A stretch of 64,000 nt of DNA. It comes from a bacterium (GTDB taxonomy: Bacteria; CLD3; SB21). A program made the position numbers and the translations under genes. Positions within the stretch are counted from its first letter, which is position 1. The number at the start of each line of letters is the position of its first letter. Shown one piece after another: positions 53,198 to 63,029 of the stretch. The stretch spans positions 1-64,000 of the forward strand of contig WBUR01000005.1 of assembly GCA_008933615.1 (NCBI GenBank). Direction: 5' to 3'. The notes beneath the pieces were generated by a model. The model was not told where the DNA came from. It made no database searches and saw nothing but the letters and a program-made list of their open reading frames with translations.

Positions 53198-53977
53198 TCA
53201 GATAGAAACTAATTCACTAACCCTACTCTGATGTGTCATGATCAACGCGGGACAATTTAATTGTAAATTAGAAAAATGCGACCCGACGGTTTCCAATGCC
53301 AGTTTCGGCGAATTGTTTTCTGCGCTTAAATGGGCCAGAAAAACATGCCGTAACCGCACGCTCGTAACTTCGGCCAGCGTTTGCGCAGCTTGTAAATTGG
53401 AAAGATGTCCAAGTTTGCCTGCGATGCGTTGTTTCAAGGGCCACGGATAAATGCCTTTTTTCAGCATTTCTTCATCGTGGTTACATTCCAATACCATAAC
53501 ATCGCTGTTCTTGATCTGTTCCTTAACCAAGTTGGTGGCGTATCCCGTATCGGTCACAACGCTGATTTTTTTTTCTAAAAAGCTGAAACTGAATGCCATT
53601 GGATCAACGGCATCATGTGAGACCGCAAAAGGCGTTACTCTAATGTCGTTAATTTCGAACGCCGTGTCAAATACATTTACAGGATAATGCGCTGGAAGCT
53701 CCGAACTCACACGGAGATAGGTCTGCGCGTTTACATGAACCGTCGCTGTATTATTCTTGGCAAATTTCTTCAAACCGCTGATATGGTCAATATGTTCATG
53801 CGTGATGAATACATGCTGAATGTCTTTTGTGCTCACGTCAATGTCGCGCAGGCGATTTTCGACTTCATTGTAACGCAGCCCGGCGTCAACCAGAAAATGC
53901 ACACCGCCCGCGCGGAGATAAACGCAGTTTCCTTTGCTTCCGCTTCCGAGAACGCAGATATAAAAATCAGACGGCAT
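53198..53977 (-). CDS. MBL-fold metallohydrolase (YycJ/WalJ-like)
   Basis: A 259-residue beta-lactamase-fold hydrolase: LGSGSKGNCVYL, FLVDAGL, metal motif THEHIDHISGL (about 58-68), then VTDTGYATN and FLAHLSAENN. This is the YycJ family, cytoplasmic two-metal phosphodiesterases/5'-exonucleases linked to DNA repair or cell-wall control in Bacillota. The substrate here is unknown. It lies upstream of the helical-repeat gene on the same strand, separated by the repeat copy 3. Confidence 0.88.
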   Translation of the reverse strand: MPSDFYICVLGSGSKGNCVYLRAGGVHFLVDAGLRYNEVENRLRDIDVSTKDIQHVFITHEHIDHISGLKKFAKNNTATVHVNAQTYLRVSSELPAHYPVNVFDTAFEINDIRVTPFAVSHDAVDPMAFSFSFLEKKISVVTDTGYATNLVKEQIKNSDVMVLECNHDEEMLKKGIYPWPLKQRIAGKLGHLSNLQAAQTLAEVTSVRLRHVFLAHLSAENNSPKLALETVGSHFSNLQLNCPALIMTHQSRVSELVSI

Positions 53978-54040
53978 AATGTTTAATAGAAAAATTGATC
54001 ATCTAAAAATTCACATGCAAAAATATTTAACATTTTTCAT

Positions 54041-54616
54041 TTATAGCGTGCGGCTGCCGGGTTTGACGGCCGGAAGTTCGCCATTTTTACATAGCGGACA
54101 TTCCCGCGGTTCGTATTTTACAACGTCCACGGACACGAGAGAATATTTCGGCACGCCGAATTCCACTTTTCCGTTACTTCGGTCGACCAAAAATCCCACG
54201 CCGATCACGTTGGCATTGGCGTCGCGGCATAACTGCACGACCTCTTTGATCGAACCGCCCGTCGTGACCACATCCTCAACCACCAGCACGTTTTCATCGC
54301 GTTTGATCTCAAAACCGCGCCGAAAACTCATTACGCCGTTTTCCCGTTCCGAAAAAACACACCGCGCATTCAATGTCCGCGCTACTTCATGGCCGACAAT
54401 GATGCCGCCAACCGCCGGTGCCGCAACCGCATGAATTTTGTGGTCTTTGAAGAACATTGCGATCTCCGCGCACAAGATCTGCGCCCAATTCGGGTACTGC
54501 AATACCTTGGCGCATTGAAAATAATTAGGACTGTGCGCGCCCGACGTCAGGATGAAATGCCCTTCCAGTAGAGCGCCGCTTTTACGGAAAATATCGAGTA
54601 CTTCGTTATCATTCAA
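54041..54616 (-). CDS. pyrE: Orotate phosphoribosyltransferase
   Basis: A 191-residue type I phosphoribosyltransferase: FILTSGAHSPNYFQCAKVL near the N-terminus, the PRPP loop VLVVEDVVTTGGSIKEVV (about 109-126), and a C-terminal cysteine-containing extension ECPLCKNGELPAVKPGS typical of many PyrE. It makes orotidylate from orotate and PRPP. The start is TTG 54616 with GGAGGA about 9 bases upstream. It follows the pseudo-GH2 gene by 17 bases. Confidence 0.94.
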   Translation of the reverse strand: MNDNEVLDIFRKSGALLEGHFILTSGAHSPNYFQCAKVLQYPNWAQILCAEIAMFFKDHKIHAVAAPAVGGIIVGHEVARTLNARCVFSERENGVMSFRRGFEIKRDENVLVVEDVVTTGGSIKEVVQLCRDANANVIGVGFLVDRSNGKVEFGVPKYSLVSVDVVKYEPRECPLCKNGELPAVKPGSRTL

Positions 54617-54633
54617 CGCCGACGATCCTCCGG

Positions 54634-57318
54634 TTATTCATAAGAATAATTTTTGCTGTCGTGAATTTCTTTTACGTATTCCATAATATTGAAAAAATCG
54701 TATTTCTTGGAGTATGAATAACTTGACGTAAAAATCAAGATCAGCCATAAGCCGCCATACACCACGACTACTTTTAACCACGAAACATCGTAGAGAATTT
54801 TGAGAATACGCATCAGACGAACGCAGTGCCAGAGGATCATGGCAAAAGAAATCCAAATGGAAAGATAAAGAAAAACGTCGACTTTCATTAAGCGCTGAAA
54901 GAGGATCACGCAGGGTATCAGGAATAAATAATGAGAACTGCTCCACAAACCCGCGATGAGCGACTGCTGGAATGACAGCGGTTTTAAAAAAACAAAACTA
55001 AGCAGTTTGATAATAACAGAAATGATCAGGAACGCAAAACAAAAAATGAACCAAAACTGAAATACAAACGCTTCCGGGCTCCATGCCAGTCCGTCTATCC
55101 AGCCTTTCAATGTATCGGCCACGATCCCGTTGGCCATCACTTCGTCAAATATCTGATGTCGGCGCAATTCGTAAAAAAGAATCGATAGATGAGAAGCCAG
55201 CGCAAGACTGCTGAGAAATCCGATCACAAGCGCCGGCCATACCGTGATAACACGGCTTTCACGAATATCGCTGTAAAAACTTAAAATTTTCGTGATCGAT
55301 CTGAAAACACTGTTCTTGAATTTTCCGCTTTGACGGTAAAAACTTATAAATACGATAACAAGCAGAAGGCCCATTAACGGATATGTTTTGGGATAAATGG
55401 TCTGATACGACCCTATTGCGATGGCATCGAACTTGTCATCACTGTAAACCGATTTGGCAATGTCATAAGCAAATCGATCTTTGCGGTCATAGGTGACAAG
55501 GCCGGAAGTGTAAATAGTCGCGTCGTAATGCGGATTAGCGTGAACATAAGGCCGGTTCACGGAAAAGTCATTATAGGAACGAATGAGTCCGCCCGCAACT
55601 TTCCATTCATCAAGTTTCTTGTACATATCCACTATGTGTTTGGCCTGGAACTTGGTCGACATCGGGTCGCTGTAGCCGTTCTGATTGTTAGAAAATATCT
55701 GAGCTCCATACAAGCAGATCACTGCACGGTTGGGCCATCGCGATAAGCTTCTGTTGATAAATGAATTGATCCAGAGAGGATTATTTCCGCGAATATCCAA
55801 ATTGATAATATCGACATTATCGAGATACGTGTCCTGGCTGCCAAGTACCGAAGTGTAAAAAATAGGACGATCATCCAGCGTTCGTATCCATTGGGTCAGA
55901 GTTGAGAAATAATCCAACGACGCCTTCTGACTGTGATCCGATGCGCTGCCCACGCCCCATGCAATAATACACGGGTTCATCCGGTCATACTGAATCATGG
56001 ACTTGAAATAGCTCTTCAGGTCTTCCACATAGGCCGGCTGCTGAATGACATTAGTAGTCAGACTATGCAGCGGCGCTTCGTACATAAGGTACATGCCATA
56101 TCGGTTGCATAGTTCTATAAAATAGGGATGCGGCGGATGATGCTTAAAGTAAATAGTATTGGCTCCCATTTTCTTGATCTTCTGAATATCCTGCTCCATC
56201 ACCGCATAAGGGATGCTGTTTCCCGTTCCTGGAAAATCTTCATAATAAACCACGCCTTTGATACTTAAAGGCTGTGCGTTAAATAACAAATACTGCTCAT
56301 GCGCCTCGGACCTGGCAATTCCGAGCTGCGTGGAAACCTGATCCACCATCTCATTTCCGATCATGATGGAAATAATGAGTCGATAACGGTAAGGATTTAC
56401 CGTCGCCCAAAAAATAGGTTTCTCTATGGTAAAACGAGTGTCAAAATTTGTAAAATTCGTAACCGAAACCACATTTTCCTGATTCAATTCTCTAATCTTC
56501 GGTATTTCCCAGACATTACGGTAGCGTTTGTATCGATTCGTATAAACAGGTTCAGGGTCTTCTTCATTAAATATTTCTATAAGATAACGGACATTCTCGT
56601 TTTTATTAATAATTCCCGCGACTCCGGATGTGTCCTTGATCTGAAAGCCAAAATCATAATTGCGCAATTGTAAATTCAAAACCATATCGCAGCTTCTTTG
56701 ATCCGCTGCGATTTCGTATGCAACATGATATTTGCTTATAGCTAATTTAGGCGTCGCGATGAGAAATATTTCTCTGAAAATCCCGCCGTATAATTTTGGT
56801 TGGAGCGTTCTGGCATAACGCGGTATACCCGTGCGCGAGTCCAAACGGCTGTCTACGACAATTTCGATCGTGTTGGGTTCTTCCGCATGGATCAGCGTTT
56901 CATCAAGATCTATTTCCGTATGCAGATAAGCGCTGTTGACATTGGCGATAAAGTCGCCGTTGATGCGTATCTCGGAACGAAAGTTGATGCCAAAGCTGAC
57001 CAAACGAAAGTGCTTGTTTCTGAATTCGGGCCCCGGAGTAAATGTTTTTCTGTAAATCACTTTCCCTTCGTAATCGTAATTACTGGGAACATTGATCGAA
57101 CGGGTAACGCCGTCGATGGTGATGGTCCATTCACCGGACAGATCAAGCAGCAGTCGCTGCTCCGAAAGAGATAGATGGTTTATCAACAACTGTTCATCAT
57201 ATCCGTTTTTATCGCCATAAAAACGAATATCATCTTCAGCGCGCGCTAATGAACCAAGAATCAAGAATGGAATTAAAATAATAATGAGCAACTGCGGATA
57301 AAAGCGATGCATATTCAA
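54634..57318 (-). CDS. GH2-like membrane protein lacking catalytic glutamates
   Basis: An 894-residue protein. After a signal peptide (LLIIILIPFLILGSLARA) come the GH2 jelly-roll sugar-binding domain (LSGEWTITIDGVTRSINVP, about 62-180), an immunoglobulin-like domain and the TIM-barrel region (340-600). Two normally invariant glutamates are missing: the acid/base motif WSLGNE reads WGVGSA, and the nucleophile motif ends in ICLYGAQ with no Glu. From about 640 to the end are about seven TM segments. Inferred: a catalytically dead carbohydrate-binding or sensing protein anchored in the inner membrane, or a permease-like fusion. The start is TTG 57318 (GAGGA 5 bases upstream) or ATG 57312. Confidence 0.8.
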   Translation of the reverse strand: MNMHRFYPQLLIIILIPFLILGSLARAEDDIRFYGDKNGYDEQLLINHLSLSEQRLLLDLSGEWTITIDGVTRSINVPSNYDYEGKVIYRKTFTPGPEFRNKHFRLVSFGINFRSEIRINGDFIANVNSAYLHTEIDLDETLIHAEEPNTIEIVVDSRLDSRTGIPRYARTLQPKLYGGIFREIFLIATPKLAISKYHVAYEIAADQRSCDMVLNLQLRNYDFGFQIKDTSGVAGIINKNENVRYLIEIFNEEDPEPVYTNRYKRYRNVWEIPKIRELNQENVVSVTNFTNFDTRFTIEKPIFWATVNPYRYRLIISIMIGNEMVDQVSTQLGIARSEAHEQYLLFNAQPLSIKGVVYYEDFPGTGNSIPYAVMEQDIQKIKKMGANTIYFKHHPPHPYFIELCNRYGMYLMYEAPLHSLTTNVIQQPAYVEDLKSYFKSMIQYDRMNPCIIAWGVGSASDHSQKASLDYFSTLTQWIRTLDDRPIFYTSVLGSQDTYLDNVDIINLDIRGNNPLWINSFINRSLSRWPNRAVICLYGAQIFSNNQNGYSDPMSTKFQAKHIVDMYKKLDEWKVAGGLIRSYNDFSVNRPYVHANPHYDATIYTSGLVTYDRKDRFAYDIAKSVYSDDKFDAIAIGSYQTIYPKTYPLMGLLLVIVFISFYRQSGKFKNSVFRSITKILSFYSDIRESRVITVWPALVIGFLSSLALASHLSILFYELRRHQIFDEVMANGIVADTLKGWIDGLAWSPEAFVFQFWFIFCFAFLIISVIIKLLSFVFLKPLSFQQSLIAGLWSSSHYLFLIPCVILFQRLMKVDVFLYLSIWISFAMILWHCVRLMRILKILYDVSWLKVVVVYGGLWLILIFTSSYSYSKKYDFFNIMEYVKEIHDSKNYSYE

Positions 57319-57338
57319 CAGAGTCCTCTCTTTGCAAG

Positions 57339-58250
57339 TTAGATGATTCTTTTTCCGAAAAACGAAGCCATAAGCTCTACCCCGATCTTGGCGGTTTGAT
57401 TTTTCGTATCGAGAATCGGATTGGCTTCGACAAATTCGGCAGATACTACGCGTTTACAATTATGCAGCGATTCCATCACATAATGCGCCTCGCGGTAGGT
57501 CAGGCCTCCATGAACCGGAGTTCCGACTCCGGGTGCTACCGACGGATCAATGCTGTCGGCATCAAAACTAAGATGGATACCGGCCGTGTCCCCGGATGCG
57601 ATTTGAATGGCCTTTTCAATAATGTCATGAATACCTTGTTCGTCAATATCCCGCATGGTAAAAACGGTCACGCCCATTTCACGGATATGGTTGATCTCAC
57701 CCTGATCCAGCGTCCGGATACCCACCAATACCGTGTTGGACGGATCAACCTTAATAAAACTTCCTCCAACCGAAGTTAATTTAGGGTGGCCTACGCCCAT
57801 GGAAATAGCGAGCGGCATCCCGTGAATATTTCCTGATGGCGACGTTTCCGGTGTATTCATGTCCCCATGCGCATCTACCCAGATAACCCCGATTTTCTTA
57901 TGTTGTTTTCTGAAATGAGAAGACACCCCGGCTAAGGTTCCAATGGCAATCGAATGATCGCCGCCCAGGATCAGAGGAAATTCGTGATCGTGAAAACTTT
58001 TTTCAACCGCATCCGACAGCGTGGTTACGGCCCTGACGATCTCATTGAGATATTTGAGACGTTCATGGCCTATTCTTAGAATTTCCGGGGTTTTCGATAC
58101 GATATCCCCGCTATCCTTGACGGTATAACCTAATTCATTTAGACGTTCCCTTAGGCCAGCGATACGCATGGCCGAAGGACCCATATCGGTTCCGCGTCTT
58201 CCTGCCCCCAAATCCAAAGGAACACCGATTAACCGTATTGTACGCATCAT
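57339..58250 (-). CDS. rocF: Arginase
   Basis: A 303-residue ureohydrolase: GGDHSIAIGT (about 97), WVDAHGDMNTPE (about 125) and SFDADSIDPSVAPGVGTPVHGGL (about 230) hold the two-manganese ligands. GAGRRGTDMGPSAMR near the start fits arginases (RocF) rather than agmatinases. It splits arginine to ornithine and urea. Together with the catabolic glutamate dehydrogenase this fits amino-acid use. ATG 58250 with AGAGG upstream. Confidence 0.93.
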   Translation of the reverse strand: MMRTIRLIGVPLDLGAGRRGTDMGPSAMRIAGLRERLNELGYTVKDSGDIVSKTPEILRIGHERLKYLNEIVRAVTTLSDAVEKSFHDHEFPLILGGDHSIAIGTLAGVSSHFRKQHKKIGVIWVDAHGDMNTPETSPSGNIHGMPLAISMGVGHPKLTSVGGSFIKVDPSNTVLVGIRTLDQGEINHIREMGVTVFTMRDIDEQGIHDIIEKAIQIASGDTAGIHLSFDADSIDPSVAPGVGTPVHGGLTYREAHYVMESLHNCKRVVSAEFVEANPILDTKNQTAKIGVELMASFFGKRII

Positions 58251-58662
58251 GAACCTCTATGGGTTTATGTTCTCTTAAACGGTTTATTAGAAATTATTCG
58301 AGAAATTGTTTAGGATGTAGAAATTAAGAATGAAATATTAGAATGTAAAAATACAAATCAAAAAGTTAAAAAATAGAATCCGCAATATTTTTTCATGAAT
58401 TGATAGCCATTTAAATTTCATACAAAGAACTAATATTTTAATATTTTATTTAGATAACTCCCACAAAAACTTCACGGAATGAAGTTAAGACATTGGGTTT
58501 TTTGATATTTAATTTGTCATTTTGATTTTTGACTTTTAATTTTTACGTAAATGACAATGTCTTTAAAAGCCTAAATACTTTCATGTCCACAAAGAACTTC
58601 CCTCGATAAATAACCTCTGAATTGATTTACTTTTTGGAGTGTGTAATATATTCTAACAGAGT
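58251..58662. other. AT-rich intergenic region
   Basis: 412 bases between the minus-strand Wzi-family gene (downstream side) and arginase (upstream side). Very AT-rich, no open frame of note, no clear hairpin with T-run. It should carry the arginase promoter; no consensus boxes stand out. Confidence 0.5.
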
Positions 58663-60360
58663 CTAATAATCAAGCTTATAGCCCATAAGAAAGCGGTTTT
58701 GTATAGCAGTGCGATTTCGAATATGTTCAAAACCCTGAATGTGTGTCCACTGATAGATCAAGTACAAATATTGTTGGCGAAACGTTTCCCATTGGAATTG
58801 GGTGGAAATAATATTTTTGGTTTCATTAATGCCCTGCAGAAACGTTTTGTTTTGTTTTCCGGGTGTACCTGCATCCACGAACCCGTCCTCATAGCCAAAT
58901 ACTTCTATATTACCATTGCCGTGACGCAATAATTCATAATTTAATCCAAAAAATAGTTTTCGCATCGGACGATATCTGATTTCGAAAAAATAGTCATCGG
59001 AATTGGGCGGAAGGGACGACCCAATACTGGAACGAAAATGGGCATAGTTAAGAAGGCCGTATTTGTGAGAATAAACGTACGGTTCGATTCTGGAATATTC
59101 AAACCGGAAATCGGTATCCTGCACATTAAACGGCTCAACCCAATAAACGCCGGCCATTACGGCCCAAGTTTGCTTCCAATAAGTAAATGGATTTCGGACA
59201 GTAGTAAAATCGTCAAGGTATAATGCAGCGTAGGCCTTGACGTTTGGAACCATAAAAGCAGTCGCGTCAAAACTCATCGTATTATTGTCTTTATCTCCGA
59301 GATATTGTTCTGAAATATGATACGGAATGATAGGGTTCAAATACTGAATTTCAACGTCCCGTCCACCGTATATCACGCTTTCATTACCTGCCAGAAAGAA
59401 CCAGGGCAAAGCTTTCCATTCCAGCCGGTGCGCCACGATATACTTCCTATCGCTGGCATCTCCTGCGCCGTTATAGACAAGTGGTTTACTCCGGAGCCAA
59501 CCGTGCAAATAAGTGAACTTAAGTCGATCAAACGTGACGTCCAACCTTAAATTATCAAAAGCGCCTGCATTTTCGGATAGAAATAAATTGGAGTGTTTTC
59601 CGGGGCCAATAATAATAGGATCTTTCCCAAATTGAAGTCGAAACCATTTTGGCTCAATGACAAGATAGGCGTTTGCGTTTAGGGAATATACGTTGTCACT
59701 TGATGGATTATAATTTATTACGCCACCCTGGCTGCTTTCGCCAAAACGATAAGCCTTGTCCGATCCTTTGATTAGCGTGCTGGAAAAATCTGAATAAAAT
59801 GCAATGGTATTTTTTAATACGCCGCGCACACGCCCGGAAGCACGAGTAAAGCTAACTGCTTCATTTATTGTGTCTTCCTGCCCTCCATACCGGTTGATAT
59901 CCACCGCCTGTTCAAGAATAGCATCTCCGAGAACATAACTCATGCCGCCAGAAATATCCGGTTCAAAATCGATAATGTGTTTTTCAATTTCGTCAACCGA
60001 GACATCATTGCTCGTCTGTTTCAATTCAAAATGAAATTCGCCTTTGAGTTTTTGAAAGAGCCCCATTTCCGATCGGGAAAGTAACAGCGGGTTATTGGTT
60101 AACTTTTCGTCTAATTCAATGATGATTTTTAGAACGGTATTACGGGTATACGGTTTATTGCGTAATTCGATGGACGGAGCAATGACATTCTTCGCCTCGA
60201 GTTTTTCTATGAAATCATATACAAAATGATATAGTGGAAGATTGACTGACGGAGTGGTTTTACCGCTTTCTGAAATGATGTTTTCCTGACCTTGGCCTAA
60301 CAGAGAAAGTGTGCAAAGAAACATCAAGAATCCGGATACAGACCGTTTAATTTTGAACAA
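58663..60360 (-). CDS. Capsule assembly Wzi family outer-membrane protein
   Basis: A 565-residue exported protein (signal peptide FLMFLCTLSLLGQG). It has the Wzi-like beta-barrel pattern: alternating aromatic strands ending KLDY, with LQFGKDPIIIGPGKHSNLFLS (about 245-265) and NPIIPYHISEQYLGD (about 340) as family-typical motifs. Known: Wzi anchors capsular or exopolysaccharide at the cell surface. The location beside a sugar-transferase and GDP-fucose genes fits. The C-terminus ends in an aromatic residue, as barrel proteins do. Confidence 0.88.
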   Translation of the reverse strand: MFKIKRSVSGFLMFLCTLSLLGQGQENIISESGKTTPSVNLPLYHFVYDFIEKLEAKNVIAPSIELRNKPYTRNTVLKIIIELDEKLTNNPLLLSRSEMGLFQKLKGEFHFELKQTSNDVSVDEIEKHIIDFEPDISGGMSYVLGDAILEQAVDINRYGGQEDTINEAVSFTRASGRVRGVLKNTIAFYSDFSSTLIKGSDKAYRFGESSQGGVINYNPSSDNVYSLNANAYLVIEPKWFRLQFGKDPIIIGPGKHSNLFLSENAGAFDNLRLDVTFDRLKFTYLHGWLRSKPLVYNGAGDASDRKYIVAHRLEWKALPWFFLAGNESVIYGGRDVEIQYLNPIIPYHISEQYLGDKDNNTMSFDATAFMVPNVKAYAALYLDDFTTVRNPFTYWKQTWAVMAGVYWVEPFNVQDTDFRFEYSRIEPYVYSHKYGLLNYAHFRSSIGSSLPPNSDDYFFEIRYRPMRKLFFGLNYELLRHGNGNIEVFGYEDGFVDAGTPGKQNKTFLQGINETKNIISTQFQWETFRQQYLYLIYQWTHIQGFEHIRNRTAIQNRFLMGYKLDY

Positions 60361-60560
60361 GTAATTAACTCCTAAGAATTACTATCCGTTTTAACGCTTT
60401 GCGTTATTCTTTGAGAATCTTTTTGGAATTAAGCGCAACTAAACCATAAAGAATCCTGTGGCGTATCTATCACCGCTCCTGGAGCCCAATATGTTTTCCT
60501 ATGGAAAAAAAATAGATTTTAAAGAATCACGGGAGCTTACAATTAAGCTGCCGACATCAC

Positions 60561-61961
60561 CTAATATCCCTTCGTGTCCCACTTGAGCATTTGCCAGACT
60601 GTCATGAATATGATTTCAACATCAAGGGAAAAAGACCAGTTTTCTATATACCAAATATCATGATTAACGCGTTTTTGCATCAAATCCGGATCTTTAGTTT
60701 CTCCGCGAAACCCATTCACTTGCGCCCATCCGGTAATTCCCGGTTTCACAAGATGGCGCAGCATATAATTATCTATAATGTTTTTCGATTCCATATTAAG
60801 CGGCGTCGGATGCGGACGCGGACCGACAACGGACATTTGCCCTTTTAAAACATTCCAGAATTGCGGAAGTTCGTCCAAATTGGTCTTACGTAGAAATTTT
60901 CCAAGCGATGTGATACGCGGGTCGTTCTTAGTAGCCTGTTGGTATTTTCCTTCGCTGTTGGTATCCCGACTGTCTGAAACCATGGAGCGGAATTTGTAAC
61001 AAGTAATTTTTTTGTTATTTCGCCCCCATCGCTCTTGTTTAAAAAATACCGGCCCCTTCGAAAACAACTTAATAACTATTGCAATTAACGGAACAAGCCA
61101 TGAAAGAAAGAATACGATCATAACAAGCGAGAATAGGGCGTCGAACGCACGCTTTAAGACATACCAATGCATCTCGTCTAACTTATCTTTCCGAACTGAA
61201 ATAACCGGAAACCGGTCAAACATGGTGATCTCAAACTTGTCGGAAATAAATCTGAAATAATCCGGAATGATCTTGACACGTGTGGTATGACTGGTACACG
61301 TTTTTATAACCTCGTCAATTTTTTCAACCGCATAAGCCGGCAACGCAATAATCACATCATCGACCGGGTGATCGGTAAGCATTTTTTCCAGTTGATCTAT
61401 GGTTCCAAGATATTGGCCATTGAGCGATGTTTTGCTGTGATCATCCAAAAACCCGACAAGTCTGTAACCAAAATGCGGATTCGTAAGAATGGATTCATGA
61501 AAACTTTGTCCAACTTCTCCTGCGCCAATAATAAGAATATTTCTTAAATTTCTTCCGCGCTTTCGAAGCAGATACAAAAATCCTCTTAAAAGAAATCTTT
61601 CAAATGTCACAAGACTGAGCGACCCGATGGCGTACATTAAAACAAATGAGCGAGATAACGGATGGTTTTTCATTAAAAACAAGATCAGAATCGCCGCAAT
61701 TACTTGTATTAGTACGTTCTTGATCAAACCGATAAATTCAATTCCAAAAGAACGGGAGCGGAATTCATCATACAAATTCGTTATACGCGCTGAAAAAAAC
61801 CAGATAAGTATCAATGAAAAGGAAAGAAAATAGTCGCGAGTGGTAAGTTCAATGGCATTGCGGGTTGCAAAATAGTTTGCAGCTGATATAAAGGCTATGA
61901 GGATGGCCGCTATATCTGCAGTGAATCGAAATACATAGAGAGACTTGCGATGAATATGCAT
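60561..61961 (-). CDS. Undecaprenyl-phosphate sugar phosphotransferase (WbaP/WcaJ type)
   Basis: A 466-residue polyprenyl glycosylphosphotransferase. Four or five TM segments in the N-terminal part, a Rossmann-like CoA-binding fold ([20 protein letters not shown], about 137-156), one TM ([19 protein letters not shown]), then the catalytic domain with [34 protein letters not shown] and VGPRPHP, ending [10 protein letters not shown]. It transfers the first sugar phosphate (glucose or galactose type) to undecaprenyl phosphate to start exopolysaccharide repeat synthesis. The sugar is not certain. Confidence 0.93.
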   Translation of the reverse strand: MHIHRKSLYVFRFTADIAAILIAFISAANYFATRNAIELTTRDYFLSFSLILIWFFSARITNLYDEFRSRSFGIEFIGLIKNVLIQVIAAILILFLMKNHPLSRSFVLMYAIGSLSLVTFERFLLRGFLYLLRKRGRNLRNILIIGAGEVGQSFHESILTNPHFGYRLVGFLDDHSKTSLNGQYLGTIDQLEKMLTDHPVDDVIIALPAYAVEKIDEVIKTCTSHTTRVKIIPDYFRFISDKFEITMFDRFPVISVRKDKLDEMHWYVLKRAFDALFSLVMIVFFLSWLVPLIAIVIKLFSKGPVFFKQERWGRNNKKITCYKFRSMVSDSRDTNSEGKYQQATKNDPRITSLGKFLRKTNLDELPQFWNVLKGQMSVVGPRPHPTPLNMESKNIIDNYMLRHLVKPGITGWAQVNGFRGETKDPDLMQKRVNHDIWYIENWSFSLDVEIIFMTVWQMLKWDTKGY

Positions 61962-62098
61962 AAGAAAACTACAGAATTCAATTTAAGCTAAATCATCGAG
62001 ACTCAAAACTCAATGCCATGTCTTTGTAGAATCTGAAAAAGATTATACAGCTATTGCAATGGTAATGTAGAAAAAAAAAATATGAAATGGAATCTATT

Positions 62099-63028
62099 TT
62101 ATTGGATATGATTCATATACCAACTTATTGTCTTTCGTAATCCCTCTTCCAAAGTAGTTTTTGCCTTCCATCCCAATGAATTTAATTTTGAAACATCCAT
62201 CAATTTTCTTGGCGTACCATCCAGCTTGGTGGTATCAAAAATCAATTTTCCTCCGTATCCTATCAACTTCTTAATTAATTCAGCCAGATTTTTGATTGAA
62301 ATTTCTTCTCCGACGCCTATATTGATAAATTCATTCCCAGAGTAACTGTTCATCAGAAAAACACAAGCGTCAGCCATGTCATCAACATAGAGAAACTCCC
62401 GCAAAGGCACACCGGAACCCCATATAATCACAGAAGGCTCATCTTTGGTTTTAGCTTCTATGAATTTACGAATAAGAGCCGGTAATACGTGTGCATTCTG
62501 CAAATCAAAATTATCATTCTCGCCGTATAAATTTGTCGGCATCACGGATATGTAGTTAGTCCCGTATTGACGATTGTATGACTCACATAATTTGATACCG
62601 GCTATCTTAGCAATCGCATAAGGCTCGTTTGTCGGCTCCAAGGTACCGGTAAGTAAGTAGGACTCTTTAAGAGGTTGAGGCGCTAATCTCGGGTAAATAC
62701 AAGAGCTCCCCAGAAACATTAGTTTTTTGACTGATGTGATATAGGATGACTCGATTATATTGTTCTGGATCTTAAGATTCTTGATCAAAAAATCGGCGCG
62801 ATACGTGTTGTTGGCGTGGATTCCGCCGACCTTCGCCGCGGCCATAAAAACAAATTCGGGATGTTCATCTTCAAAGAACTTACTGACCGCGTCTTGTTTT
62901 TCCAGGTCCAATTCTGCATGGGAACGCGTAACCAGGTTTATGTAACCGTCCGCTTCAAGTCGACGCACTAAAGCTGATCCGACTAAACCGCGATGCCCGG
63001 CAACAAATATCTTTGAGTTTTTTTCCAA
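62099..63028 (-). CDS. fcl: GDP-L-fucose synthase
   Basis: About 309-321 residues of an extended SDR: NAD(P) loop [36 protein letters not shown], catalytic Ser-Tyr-Lys in [12 protein letters not shown] and [23 protein letters not shown]. It converts GDP-4-keto-6-deoxymannose to GDP-L-fucose by epimerisation and reduction. Two TTG starts are possible: 63028, directly after the gmd stop with AAGAGA upstream, and 63064, inside gmd. The first gives a typical length and is used here. It is co-transcribed with gmd. Confidence 0.9.
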   Translation of the reverse strand: MEKNSKIFVAGHRGLVGSALVRRLEADGYINLVTRSHAELDLEKQDAVSKFFEDEHPEFVFMAAAKVGGIHANNTYRADFLIKNLKIQNNIIESSYITSVKKLMFLGSSCIYPRLAPQPLKESYLLTGTLEPTNEPYAIAKIAGIKLCESYNRQYGTNYISVMPTNLYGENDNFDLQNAHVLPALIRKFIEAKTKDEPSVIIWGSGVPLREFLYVDDMADACVFLMNSYSGNEFINIGVGEEISIKNLAELIKKLIGYGGKLIFDTTKLDGTPRKLMDVSKLNSLGWKAKTTLEEGLRKTISWYMNHIQ

Positions 63029-63029
63029 G

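Noticed and set aside
54634-57318. Active beta-galactosidase annotation
   Set aside because: Both catalytic glutamates of GH2 are absent.
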